DNA from: Labedella phragmitis
Lineage (GTDB): Bacteria; Actinomycetota; Actinomycetes; Actinomycetales; Microbacteriaceae
DNA: 64,000 nt
Assembly (NCBI RefSeq): GCF_004078635.1
Contig: NZ_RZNB01000002.1
Span: forward strand, 558,001-622,000
Direction: 5' to 3'
This document shows, one piece after another, positions 36,162 to 44,193 of this stretch. Under the pieces are notes generated by a model, which ran no database searches, was not told where the DNA came from, and was given only the letters and a program-made list of their open reading frames with translations. The translations under genes and the position numbers were made by a program. Every line of letters starts with the position of its first letter. Position 1 is the first letter of the stretch.

Positions 36162-36782
36162 TTACACGTTTGAGGCGTACGCGTTCACGGTCGCCTCGGC
36201 TGCCGCTTTCGCCTGGTCCGAGGTGGGGCCGGGCATGGGGACGAACACCGCGGCACGGTAGTAGGCCAGCTCGCGGATCGATTCGAGGATGTCGGCGAGA
36301 GCGCGATGGCCGCCGTCCTTCGACGGGGCGTTGAAGTAGGCACGCGGGTACCACCGACGGGCCAGCTCCTTCACCGAGGACACATCGACGTTGCGGTAGT
36401 GGAGGTGGGCGTCGAGCCGCGGCATGAACCGAGCGAGAAACGCACGATCCGTGCCGATGGAGTTACCGGCGAGGGGCGCCTTCTGGGCTTCGGGGATGTG
36501 ACTCACGACGTACTGCAGAACCTGGAACTCGGCCTCGGCGAGATCGACGCCGCTCGGGATCTCCTCGATGAGACCCGAACTCGTGTGCATGTCGGTGACG
36601 AAGGGGCCCATATTGGCGAGCGCGGCATCGCTCGGCTTGATGACGACGCTGAGACCCTCGTCGACCGGAGTCAGCTCGAAGTCGGTGATGACGACCGCGA
36701 TCTCGACGAGTTCGTCGACGGACAGGTCGAGTCCCGTCATCTCGCAGTCGATCCAGACGAGAAGGTCCTTGCCAGTGCTCAT
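36162..36782 (-). CDS. orn: Oligoribonuclease
   Basis: 3'-5' exoribonuclease of the DEDDh family that degrades RNA dinucleotides and finishes mRNA and cyclic-di-GMP breakdown. 206 residues. All catalytic residues are present: Asp12 and Glu14 (WIDCEMTGLD), Asp112 (GTDRAF), His159 (GGHRAL) and Asp164. It ends with a short alanine-rich helix. The ATG at 36782 has TAGGAT (36789-36794) six bases upstream and no ribosome binding site, so the transcript is probably leaderless. tRNA-His lies immediately downstream. Confidence 0.96.
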   Translation of the reverse strand: MSTGKDLLVWIDCEMTGLDLSVDELVEIAVVITDFELTPVDEGLSVVIKPSDAALANMGPFVTDMHTSSGLIEEIPSGVDLAEAEFQVLQYVVSHIPEAQKAPLAGNSIGTDRAFLARFMPRLDAHLHYRNVDVSSVKELARRWYPRAYFNAPSKDGGHRALADILESIRELAYYRAAVFVPMPGPTSDQAKAAAEATVNAYASNV

Positions 36783-36788
36783 GGTTCG

Positions 36789-36794
36789 ATCCTA
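36789..36794 (-). promoter_or_regulatory. -10 element TAGGAT of a leaderless promoter (orn)
   Basis: Read on the minus strand, TAGGAT ends six bases before the ATG at 36782, so transcription should begin on the start codon. Confidence 0.5.
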
Positions 36795-36842
36795 TCCGGG
36801 GCGCGCAGAGGGTCCTCCGCCGCCGATTAGGCTGTGGGCATC

Positions 36843-37064
36843 ATGCTCGTCGCACTCGCCGTCGCCCTCTTCGTCAACGCCGCCTACAACGTCATCGTCT
36901 GGCCGCGATTCCTCGGCCGGATCGCGAAGGACCCCCGGTCACGCGCCGCCGACGGTTCCCGCACGACGTTCTACCGCGTTCACCTGGTGCTCATCACGAT
37001 CGCCCTCGTCATCGCCGCCGTCTCGGCGATCCTGGGAGTCGTCGCCCTCGTCGTCGGCACCTGA
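36843..37064 (+). CDS. SCO4848-like small membrane protein (73 aa)
   Basis: 73 residues with two membrane helices, about 3-20 and 47-70, and a polar loop PRFLGRIAKDPRSRAADGS between. The overall pattern matches the family named after S. coelicolor SCO4848, of unknown function. A TAGGCT -10 element (36828-36833) abuts a GTG at 36834, which cannot then be in the transcript; the ATG at 36843 is therefore the better start. Confidence 0.8.
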   Translation: MLVALAVALFVNAAYNVIVWPRFLGRIAKDPRSRAADGSRTTFYRVHLVLITIALVIAAVSAILGVVALVVGT

Positions 37065-37124
37065 CGGCGCGGTCGTTCCGCCTCTCGGCGCCCGAGCGCC
37101 GTGGGCTATCCTGTAAGGCGGTCG

Positions 37125-37197
<73 letters not shown>

Positions 37198-37333
37198 CCG
37201 TGACGGTCGCCAACCCGGAACCGCGCGGGCGTCGAACCTCCCGCAGCACAACCGGGCGGCAGCGCCATGCTCACCCCGGTACAGTCGTGAACGGCGAGCG
37301 AACGGACGCGCCCGGACGCATCAACGAGAGGCA

Positions 37334-38290
37334 GTGGCAGTGGAACGACGTGGCACTGTGCTCGGCACCGGGCACACCCGCGCGAAATTCATCCTCATGG
37401 GTGAGCACTCCGTCGTCTACGGGCACCCGGCCATCGCGCTCCCCCTCCCGGCTCTCTCGATGGATGTCGAGGTGTCATCCGCTCCTGGGGCGCCGCGCAT
37501 CCGCTCGGAGTACTACTCCGGCGCCCTCGCGGACGCGCCCCCGACGCTCGCCGGTCCCCTCGCAGCGATCAGCGCCGCGAGCGACGCATTCGAGGTGCCT
37601 CTCGACGGCCTGCTCGTCGACATCGAGAGCTCCATCCCGGCCGAGCGGGGTCTCGGCTCGAGCGCCGCGACCGCCGGTGCCGTCGTGCACGCCTTCGCCG
37701 CAGCAGCCGGCCGCTCGCTGAGCGATCGAGAGCACTTCGACCTCGTCCAGATCGCCGAGCGCGTCGCACACGGCACGCCGAGCGGTCTCGACGCCGTCGC
37801 CACGAACTCCCGTGTACCGGTCTTCTTCCAGGGCGGGTCCACGAGCACGCTGCCCATGAGCCTTCAGGGCAGTTTCGTCATCGCCGACACCGGCGTCCGG
37901 GGTCGGACGCGCGTCGCGGTGTCCGATGTCCGACGATTGCGGGACGAGCGCCCAGGATGGGCGAACGGCCGCATCGATCGGTTGGGCGTCCTCGCCCGCG
38001 AGGCGGCTGAGGATCTGCGGCTCGCCCGTACCGAACCACTCGGTGCGCGGATGACGGAGGCGCACACGATCCTCGGCGAACTGCACGTGAGCTCCGAGGA
38101 CCTCGATGCGCTCGTCGCCGCCGCCATCCGCGGGGGGGCGCTCGGAGCCAAGCTCACGGGCGGCGGTCAGGGCGGCTGCATCGTCGCGCTGGCCTCGACT
38201 CCGTCGGTCGCCTCCGAGGTCGTCTCGGCACTGCACGCCGCCGGTGCGGCCCGGTCATGGGTCTACGACACGATGGTGCCGGTCCCGTGA
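37334..38290 (+). CDS. mvk: Mevalonate kinase
   Basis: Phosphorylates mevalonate to 5-phosphomevalonate, the first kinase of the mevalonate route to isopentenyl diphosphate. 318 residues, GHMP fold. It shows TRAKFILMGEHSVVYGHPAI (about 15-34), the ATP loop AERGLGSSAATAG (about 102-114) and the C-terminal KLTGGGQGGCIVAL. The GTG at 37334 follows AGAGG; a second GTG six bases later is an alternative. It is the first of three tightly coupled genes, and its stop overlaps the decarboxylase GTG. The pathway in place of the MEP route fits Microbacteriaceae. Confidence 0.95.
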   Translation: MAVERRGTVLGTGHTRAKFILMGEHSVVYGHPAIALPLPALSMDVEVSSAPGAPRIRSEYYSGALADAPPTLAGPLAAISAASDAFEVPLDGLLVDIESSIPAERGLGSSAATAGAVVHAFAAAAGRSLSDREHFDLVQIAERVAHGTPSGLDAVATNSRVPVFFQGGSTSTLPMSLQGSFVIADTGVRGRTRVAVSDVRRLRDERPGWANGRIDRLGVLAREAAEDLRLARTEPLGARMTEAHTILGELHVSSEDLDALVAAAIRGGALGAKLTGGGQGGCIVALASTPSVASEVVSALHAAGAARSWVYDTMVPVP

Positions 38291-39261
38291 GCGAGCGCGC
38301 GACGGCCGTCGCCCACTCGAACATCGCCCTCATCAAGTACTGGGGCAAGCGCGACGAGGGTATCGCACTGCCTGCGACGAGCAGCGTCTCGTTGACCCTC
38401 GATGCCTACAGCACGCGCACGACCGTGGAGTGGGGGCGCGACACCGACACCGCCGAGCTCGACGGGGCACCGCTGGCGGGAGAGGCCGGCGCTCGTGTGA
38501 CCCGCTTCCTCGACCTCGTCCGCTCCCTCGCGGGCCGGTCGGACGGAGCGTCGGTGATCTCCCGCAACACGGTCCCGACCGCGGCCGGCCTCGCCTCCTC
38601 CGCGTCGGGCTTCGCCGCGCTGGCCGCCGCCGCGTCGTCGGCCGCCGGTCTCGACCTCGCGCCGCGCGAGCTCTCGATCCTCGCGCGGAAAGGCTCCGGA
38701 TCGGCGGCCCGCAGCATCTTCGGTGATCTCGCCGTCTGGTTCGCCGGCGACGATGACGCGTCATCGTTCGCGGAGCCGGTCACGGACCCCGGTCTCGACC
38801 TCGCCATGGTCGTCGCTGTCGTCGATGCGGGTGTCAAGACCATCTCGAGCAGGGCCGCCATGCGGCTGACGGCGGAGACGTCGCCGTATTTCCCGGCCTG
38901 GGTCGACGCGTCGCGCACCGACTTCACGGACATGCTCGCGGCGATCGCCGCGAGCGACTTCACGCGGGTCGGGGAGCTCACGGAGTCGAACGCGATGCGC
39001 ATGCACGCCTCGATGCTCGGGGCCACTCCCCCCGTCTCGTATTGGCAGCCCGACAGCGTCCGCGTACTCCACCTCGTCCGCGACCTGCGCTCAACGGGAA
39101 TCGAGTGCTACGCGACAATGGACGCCGGCCCGAACGTCAAGATCCTCTGCCAGCGCCGACGGATGGAATCCGTCCGCGACGCGGTGACCGCCGCCGGGAT
39201 CACCCGCGTGACGACCTCGTTGCCCGGGCCGGGCGTGGCCGTGAGCCGAGACGACGAATGA
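38287..39261 (+). CDS. mvaD: Diphosphomevalonate decarboxylase
   Basis: Converts 5-diphosphomevalonate to isopentenyl diphosphate with ATP use and CO2 loss. 324 residues from the GTG at 38287, which overlaps the mevalonate kinase stop (GTGA). It has the family start HSNIALIKYWGKRDE at about 9-23, the GHMP segment TAAGLASSASGFAALA near 99-114 and the catalytic-region RKGSGSAARSIFGDLAVW. The C-terminal half includes YATMDAGPNVKILC. It is encoded before phosphomevalonate kinase although it acts after it. Confidence 0.95.
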   Translation: MSERATAVAHSNIALIKYWGKRDEGIALPATSSVSLTLDAYSTRTTVEWGRDTDTAELDGAPLAGEAGARVTRFLDLVRSLAGRSDGASVISRNTVPTAAGLASSASGFAALAAAASSAAGLDLAPRELSILARKGSGSAARSIFGDLAVWFAGDDDASSFAEPVTDPGLDLAMVVAVVDAGVKTISSRAAMRLTAETSPYFPAWVDASRTDFTDMLAAIAASDFTRVGELTESNAMRMHASMLGATPPVSYWQPDSVRVLHLVRDLRSTGIECYATMDAGPNVKILCQRRRMESVRDAVTAAGITRVTTSLPGPGVAVSRDDE

Positions 39262-40343
39262 TCACGGTCTCCGCGCCGGGCAAGCTGTTCATCGCCGGCG
39301 AGTACGCCGTCGTCGAGCCCGGTTACCCGGCCGTGCTGATCGCGGTCGATCGATTCGTCACCGTGAACCTCGAACCGACGGCCGACCGCGGCCGGCTCAT
39401 CTCGGACCAGTTCGGGCACCGGCCCGTGCTCTGGCGTCGCGAAGGTGAGCGTCTCGTCATCGATCGCGATCAACGCCCGTTCGACTACGTTCTCGCCGCC
39501 ATCCGAGTGGTCGAGGAGTACGCGATCGACCGGGGCCGCGACCTCGCGTTCTACGACCTCGCCATCACGAGCGAACTCGACGATCGGTCCGGACGCAAGT
39601 TCGGGCTCGGCTCGAGTGCAGCCGTGACCGTGGCGACGGTCAGCGCGCTCGATCGCTTCTACGCGCTCGGTCTCGACGACCTGTCACGCGTCAAGCTCGC
39701 CTTGCTCGCGACCGTCACGGTGAACCCGCTGGCCTCGGGCGGCGACGTGGCCGCGAGCATGTACGGCGGGTGGATCGCATTCTCCTCCCCCGATCGGGCC
39801 TGGATGACGCGACGGCGCGACGAGGTCTCGATCTCCGACCTGCTCGACGAGGACTGGCCCGGTCTGTCCGTTCGCCGCCTCCCCGAGCTGAGCGGTGGCC
39901 GGCTCGTCGTCGGGTGGACGGGGGAACCGGCGTCCACGGCGCACCTCGTCGACTCGATCCAGAAGCGCAAGCTCAACGAGGACAGCCACTACGAGACCTT
40001 CCTCGACGACAGCAGGGCATGCGTCGAGGCGCTCGTCGCATCGTTCGACGCCGATGATCTCGCCGCCGCGCAGAGCCAGCTCCACCGCGCCCGCCGACTC
40101 CTCGTCCGACTCGGTGTGAGCGCGGGCATCCCGATCGAGACCCCGGACCTCACCCTGCTGTGCGACTCGGCCGAGTACGTCGGAGCCGCCGCGAAGTCCT
40201 CGGGCGCGGGCGGAGGAGACTGTGGCATCGTCCTCGCCGACGAGAGCACCGATCTCGACCCGATGTTCCGGCAATGGGAACTCGCCGACATCCGTCGACT
40301 CTCCTTGCACGTCTACCCCGGGCAGGACGAAACCCGGTCGTAA
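39258..40343 (+). CDS. mvaK2: Phosphomevalonate kinase
   Basis: Phosphorylates 5-phosphomevalonate to the diphosphate. 361 residues from the ATG at 39258, overlapping the decarboxylase stop (ATGA). The GHMP features are SAPGKLFIAGEYAVVEPGYP at 4-23, the ATP loop KFGLGSSAAVTVATVSAL near 115-132, and the C-terminal KSSGAGGGDCGIVL. It completes the kinase-decarboxylase-kinase set. The isopentenyl diphosphate isomerase, HMG-CoA reductase and HMG-CoA synthase genes that often follow in actinobacteria are not here; nadE follows instead. Confidence 0.94.
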   Translation: MITVSAPGKLFIAGEYAVVEPGYPAVLIAVDRFVTVNLEPTADRGRLISDQFGHRPVLWRREGERLVIDRDQRPFDYVLAAIRVVEEYAIDRGRDLAFYDLAITSELDDRSGRKFGLGSSAAVTVATVSALDRFYALGLDDLSRVKLALLATVTVNPLASGGDVAASMYGGWIAFSSPDRAWMTRRRDEVSISDLLDEDWPGLSVRRLPELSGGRLVVGWTGEPASTAHLVDSIQKRKLNEDSHYETFLDDSRACVEALVASFDADDLAAAQSQLHRARRLLVRLGVSAGIPIETPDLTLLCDSAEYVGAAAKSSGAGGGDCGIVLADESTDLDPMFRQWELADIRRLSLHVYPGQDETRS

Positions 40344-40354
40344 CGCCTCGTGGC

Positions 40355-40360
40355 TAGGCT
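40355..40360 (+). promoter_or_regulatory. -10 element TAGGCT of a leaderless promoter (nadE)
   Basis: TAGGCT ends six bases before the nadE ATG at 40367 and separates nadE transcription from the mevalonate operon. Confidence 0.5.
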
Positions 40361-40366
40361 GGTCGT

Positions 40367-41194
40367 ATGCGTGATCTTCACAGGGACATCATCGAGGAGC
40401 TCGGCTCGAAAGCGAGCATCGACGCCGCAGAGGAGATCGAGAGCCGCATCTCGTTCCTCGTCGACTACGCCACGACGACCGGTGCGGCCGGCTTCGTCCT
40501 CGGCATCAGCGGCGGGCAGGATTCCTCGCTCGCCGGGCGGTTGTGCCAGCTCGCCGTCGAACGGCTCCGCGACGCCGGGCGGACGGCCGAATTCATCGCC
40601 GTCCGTCTCCCGTACGGTGTTCAGCACGACGAGGACGACGCGCAGTTGGCGCTGACGTTCATCCAACCGGACCGCACCGTCACCTTCAACGTCAAACGCG
40701 GAGTCGACGGCGTCTTCGAGGAGTATCAGGACGCCGTCGGCGACCGGATGACCGACTTCACGAAGGGCAACGTGAAGGCGAGGGTGCGCATGATCGCGCA
40801 GTACGCCATCGCGGGTCAGCGGTCGCTGCTCGTCGTGGGCACCGACCACGCCGCGGAGGCACTCACCGGCTTCTTCACGAAGTTCGGCGACGGCGGCGCC
40901 GACATCCTCCCCCTCAGCGGGCTCACGAAGCGGCAGGGCAAGGCGCTCCTGCGTGAACTCGACGCGCCCCCGCGCTTGTACGAGAAGGATCCGACGGCCG
41001 ACCTCCTCGACGAGACGCCAGGCCAGACGGACGAGGCCAATCTGGGACTGACCTACGAGGACATCGACGACTACCTCGAGGGGCGTGACGTACCGACCGA
41101 GATCGCCGATGCGATCGAGGCACGGTTCTTGTCGACGCGGCACAAGCGCACTGTTCCCGTCGCCCCGAGCGACGACTGGTGGCGCGCGGGCTGA
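40367..41194 (+). CDS. nadE: NH3-dependent NAD(+) synthetase
   Basis: Final step of NAD synthesis: amidates deamido-NAD with ammonia and ATP. 275 residues, the short ammonia-only form without a glutaminase domain. The PP-loop SGGQDSS is at residues 48-54. [20 protein letters not shown] and the substrate-binding [15 protein letters not shown] follow in the expected order. Translation is probably leaderless (TAGGCT six bases before the ATG). A strong bidirectional terminator follows. Confidence 0.96.
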   Translation: MRDLHRDIIEELGSKASIDAAEEIESRISFLVDYATTTGAAGFVLGISGGQDSSLAGRLCQLAVERLRDAGRTAEFIAVRLPYGVQHDEDDAQLALTFIQPDRTVTFNVKRGVDGVFEEYQDAVGDRMTDFTKGNVKARVRMIAQYAIAGQRSLLVVGTDHAAEALTGFFTKFGDGGADILPLSGLTKRQGKALLRELDAPPRLYEKDPTADLLDETPGQTDEANLGLTYEDIDDYLEGRDVPTEIADAIEARFLSTRHKRTVPVAPSDDWWRAG

Positions 41195-41211
41195 TCCCGA
41201 CCCACACAGAT

Positions 41212-41253
41212 GAAGGCGGCGGGTCCCGATACGATTCGGGACCCGCCGCCTTC
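41212..41253. terminator. Bidirectional terminator after nadE
   Basis: A perfect 18-bp stem, GAAGGCGGCGGGTCCCGA / TCGGGACCCGCCGCCTTC, with a six-base loop, lies 17 bases after the nadE stop and 21 bases after the stop of the convergent 41275-42036 gene. Confidence 0.88.
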
Positions 41254-41274
41254 ACTGTGCTGCCGAGCATCCGG

Positions 41275-42036
41275 TCAGGCGGAGCGCTCCTCCGACTCGC
41301 GCGGCTTCGAACTCGCGGCGATGCGCTGATCGATCGCCGCCACGTCCTCGATGAGCTTCTGGGTCTGCGTGTCGGTGCTCGGCTCGGGGAGCCGACGTTC
41401 CGTCGCGACGACCTGCGTCGTGCGGTCCGAGACGTCCTCCTTCGACGGCGTCTGAGGAAGCGGTGTCGTCTCGTGGGCCTTCTTGTGCTGCGACGCGACC
41501 CACGTGTCCTGGCGACGGACGAGCTCCTTCTCGGAGTCGTCCGAGCTGAAGGACCAGCGCTCGATGTCGTTCTGGAAGAGGCGCTTGGCCTTGGAGGGCC
41601 GCTGCTGCCAGTCGAGCAGTCGATCGCGGAACTCCACGAGCGCCGGCTCGAGCTCGTAGCCGAAGGTGGCCGAGTTGCGCTTCATCTCGGTGAGCTGATG
41701 CGCCGCCCAGTCGGCCGCGAGCGGCGCCGTCTTGATCGGGAGGAGGCGGAGCTGGATGTCGGCCTGTCCGACAGCGCGGTCGGCGAGGACTTGCTCCCCC
41801 GGGGTCAGCGAGTGCCACACCGACGCCTCGGTCGCGGCGTCGATGAGAGCCGCGATGGCCACGGTCTTCTGCTCGCGCTCCCTCTGATCGACGAGGCGAC
41901 GAACGGCCGCCTTCGCGATCGACGCCGACACGAGGCCGGACACGATGATCGCGAGCACGATGGTCGCCGCGGTGAAGAGGACCGGGCGGGTTTCCGCCGC
42001 GGTCAGCCAGGTCGTGAGATCATTCCACCAGTCCAT
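41275..42036 (-). CDS. Membrane-anchored hypothetical protein (253 aa)
   Basis: 253 residues. One clear membrane helix lies near residues 19-44 (PVLFTAATIVLAIIVSGLVS), followed by a cytoplasmic, charged, mostly helical region that includes VDQREREQKTVAIAALIDAA and FQNDIERWSFSSDDSEKELV. The last 60 residues are polar and likely disordered. I recognise no named domain; the layout resembles an actinobacterial conserved membrane protein. It is divergent from the Ser/Thr kinase gene and convergent with nadE. Function unknown. Confidence 0.75.
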   Translation of the reverse strand: MDWWNDLTTWLTAAETRPVLFTAATIVLAIIVSGLVSASIAKAAVRRLVDQREREQKTVAIAALIDAATEASVWHSLTPGEQVLADRAVGQADIQLRLLPIKTAPLAADWAAHQLTEMKRNSATFGYELEPALVEFRDRLLDWQQRPSKAKRLFQNDIERWSFSSDDSEKELVRRQDTWVASQHKKAHETTPLPQTPSKEDVSDRTTQVVATERRLPEPSTDTQTQKLIEDVAAIDQRIAASSKPRESEERSA

Positions 42037-42252
42037 GCGCCGAACGCTACCGCGAGGGAGCCCGCGGTTCCGTCATTCGGAGCGGGTGTCGCGAGATACC
42101 GACTGGCCCCCGTTCGGGCTCGCGGACGCTGCCCGCATCGGCTGTCAAGGCGTCGCGACGACGCGCGCGAGAGGCCAGACTTCGTGATGAGGGAGTGTGC
42201 GGTCTTTCGGCCGTGCTCTCCCGGTACCCGGATGTCCACTCGAGGAGAACGA

Positions 42253-43725
42253 ATGACCGACGGCCTCGTTCGCGGCAGAGCCGCAATCGGCGACGTGCTC
42301 GGCGGTCGCTACCGCCTCGATGCACTCATCGGTCGTGGCGGTATGGCGAGCGTCTATCGCGCATCCGACCGCGTTCTCGGCCGCAACGTCGCGATCAAGC
42401 TCTTCGGAGACACCTCGGACGACGAGGCCCACGCCGCTCGTGCGGCGACCGAGGTGCGCGTGCTCGCGTCGCTCAATCACTCGGCGCTCGTGACCCTCTT
42501 CGACGCCCAACTCGGGACCATCGAGGACGCCTACCTCGTCATGGAGCTCGTCGACGGACCGACACTCCGCGACCGGATCGCCACGGGTCCGATCGATCCG
42601 GACGACATCGCCCTCATGACCGTCGACCTCGCCGAGGCCCTCGCGACCGTCCACACCGCCGGCATGGTGCATCGCGACGTGAAGCCCTCGAACGTGCTTC
42701 TCGCGCCCGCCGGCCCCTCGTCCCGCGAGTTCCGGGCGAAACTCGCGGACTTCGGGATCGCGCACCTCGTCGACTCCGCTCGGCTCACGACCCCGGGGAC
42801 GATCATGGGGACCGCCGCGTACCTCAGCCCCGAACAGACCCGCGGGGTCGCCCCCGCGCCGGCGGGTGACGTCTACTCCCTCGGTCTCGTGATCCTCGAG
42901 AGTTTCACGCGGGAGCGCGCGTTCCCGGGCGGCATGACCGAGTCGCTCGTCGCGCGCGTCCAGCGCGATCCGTACATTCCGGGTGACGTCGGCTACGGCT
43001 GGAAGTCGCTTCTCACGGCCATGACGAGTCGGACGGCCGAGAATCGCCCGACGGCCATCGAGGTCGCCGATGCGGCCCGCCAATTGCTCGGCCCGAGCGG
43101 CCCGGTGGCACTGGCGCGAACGGGCGCCGTTGCTGTGCCCGTGACGCAGAGTACGGCCATCGACGTGCCGGAAGACGACAAGACGGTTCTCGCTCCCGTG
43201 AGCGAGGCGGCCTCGGACGACGCCGTGACCCTCGGGCTTCGTCGGCGTCGGCCTGCCGTCACCGCGCCGCGCCGTGGAGCGCGCCGCCGACTGGCTCTCG
43301 CGGGCGCAGCCGTCATCGCCATGATGGGCCTCGGAGCCGGGTTCGCGTCGGTCCTCGCGGGCGGCGACCGTGCCGTGGTCGCCGACGGTGAAGACGAGGT
43401 CGGGCGGCTCTCCACGCTCGTCGCCGACTTCCAGATGGAGTTCGACATCCACATCGCGGCCCGCAAGGCCACCATCGCAGCGGAGACGGCCGAGCAGGAA
43501 GCGTCCGAGCAGGAAGCGTCCGAGCAGGAGACGGCCGTCGACACGGGTACCGATCCGAGCCCGTCGCCTGATCCGGTCGAGGTCGTCCCGGCGCCCGAGC
43601 CCGAACCGGAACCAGCCCCCGACGTCGAGCAACCCGCCGACCAGACCCCGGCTGAGAACCCCAACAAGGGACCCGGGAACAACAACGGCAACAACGGCGG
43701 CAACGGCAAGGGCAAGAACGGCTGA
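42253..43725 (+). CDS. Membrane-anchored serine/threonine protein kinase
   Basis: Eukaryotic-type (Hanks) kinase of 490 residues. The kinase domain (about 18-290) has the glycine-rich loop IGRGGMASVY, catalytic Lys49 (VAIKLF), HRDVKPSN at 140-147, DFG at Asp166 and the activation segment GTAAYLSPEQTRG. A single membrane helix near 347-370 follows an arginine-rich stretch. The outside part has no PASTA repeats: it is a coiled region with the repeat EQEASEQEASEQETA, then an acidic proline-rich segment, ending in an asparagine/glycine/lysine tail. GAGGAGAACGA precedes the ATG at 42253; the longer open frame upstream is antisense to its neighbour. Confidence 0.93.
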   Translation: MTDGLVRGRAAIGDVLGGRYRLDALIGRGGMASVYRASDRVLGRNVAIKLFGDTSDDEAHAARAATEVRVLASLNHSALVTLFDAQLGTIEDAYLVMELVDGPTLRDRIATGPIDPDDIALMTVDLAEALATVHTAGMVHRDVKPSNVLLAPAGPSSREFRAKLADFGIAHLVDSARLTTPGTIMGTAAYLSPEQTRGVAPAPAGDVYSLGLVILESFTRERAFPGGMTESLVARVQRDPYIPGDVGYGWKSLLTAMTSRTAENRPTAIEVADAARQLLGPSGPVALARTGAVAVPVTQSTAIDVPEDDKTVLAPVSEAASDDAVTLGLRRRRPAVTAPRRGARRRLALAGAAVIAMMGLGAGFASVLAGGDRAVVADGEDEVGRLSTLVADFQMEFDIHIAARKATIAAETAEQEASEQEASEQETAVDTGTDPSPSPDPVEVVPAPEPEPEPAPDVEQPADQTPAENPNKGPGNNNGNNGGNGKGKNG

Positions 43726-43758
43726 GTCGGGAGCAGCCATCCCCGCAGGAGGCGCGGC

Positions 43759-43764
43759 TAGGAT
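43759..43764 (+). promoter_or_regulatory. -10 element TAGGAT of a leaderless promoter (mini-zincin)
   Basis: TAGGAT ends seven bases before the GTG at 43772, which supports GTG as the start of a leaderless mRNA. Confidence 0.45.
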
Positions 43765-43771
43765 CACCACC

Positions 43772-44122
43772 GTGATCGACATGCCGTCCGACGACTTCGA
43801 GGACCTCGTCGAAGAGGTCTTCGACACCCTTCCCGACGACATGGTCGATGATCTCGACAACGTCGCGATCATCGTGGAGGACCGCCCGGAGGACGGTTCT
43901 CTCGACCTTCTCGGCCTCTACCACGGCGTCGCCCTCACCGAGCGCGGACAGTACGGTTTCGGCGAGCTGCCCGACACGATCAGCATCTACCGCGAGCCGC
44001 TCCTCCACCACGCCGAGGATGTCGTCGAGCTCCGCGAGGAGATCCGCGTGACGCTCGTGCACGAGATCGGTCACTACTTCGGGCTCGACGACGCCGAATT
44101 GCACCGACTCGGGTGGGGCTGA
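43772..44122 (+). CDS. Metallopeptidase family protein, minimal zincin (DUF1025 type)
   Basis: 116 residues from the GTG at 43772. The metzincin-like site is His97-Glu98-x2-His101 with Asp107 (VHEIGHYFGLDDAE). The acidic N-terminus (DDFEDLVEEVFDTLPDDM) and the segment LLGLYHGVALTER are typical of the small soluble single-domain zincins widespread in Actinobacteria. No signal peptide is seen, so it is cytoplasmic. The substrate is unknown. It lies downstream of the Ser/Thr kinase but has its own -10 element. Confidence 0.9.
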   Translation: MIDMPSDDFEDLVEEVFDTLPDDMVDDLDNVAIIVEDRPEDGSLDLLGLYHGVALTERGQYGFGELPDTISIYREPLLHHAEDVVELREEIRVTLVHEIGHYFGLDDAELHRLGWG

Positions 44123-44157
44123 CGGCAGGTCGCCGATCGTCGGGTTAGCCTGATCGC

Positions 44158-44193
44158 ATGCCCGACCTGACAGGACCATCGTCGTGGGCGTAG
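44158..44193 (+). CDS. Possible leaderless mini-ORF (11 aa) overlapping the next start
   Basis: TAGCCT (44146-44151) lies six bases before an ATG that opens an 11-codon frame, MPDLTGPSSWA. Its stop, TAG at 44191-44193, is just inside the next gene, whose GTG is at 44184 in another frame. A leaderless transcript would therefore translate this short peptide first, which could couple to or modulate the downstream start. It is too short to judge by composition, so it may be incidental. Confidence 0.35.
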   Translation: MPDLTGPSSWA

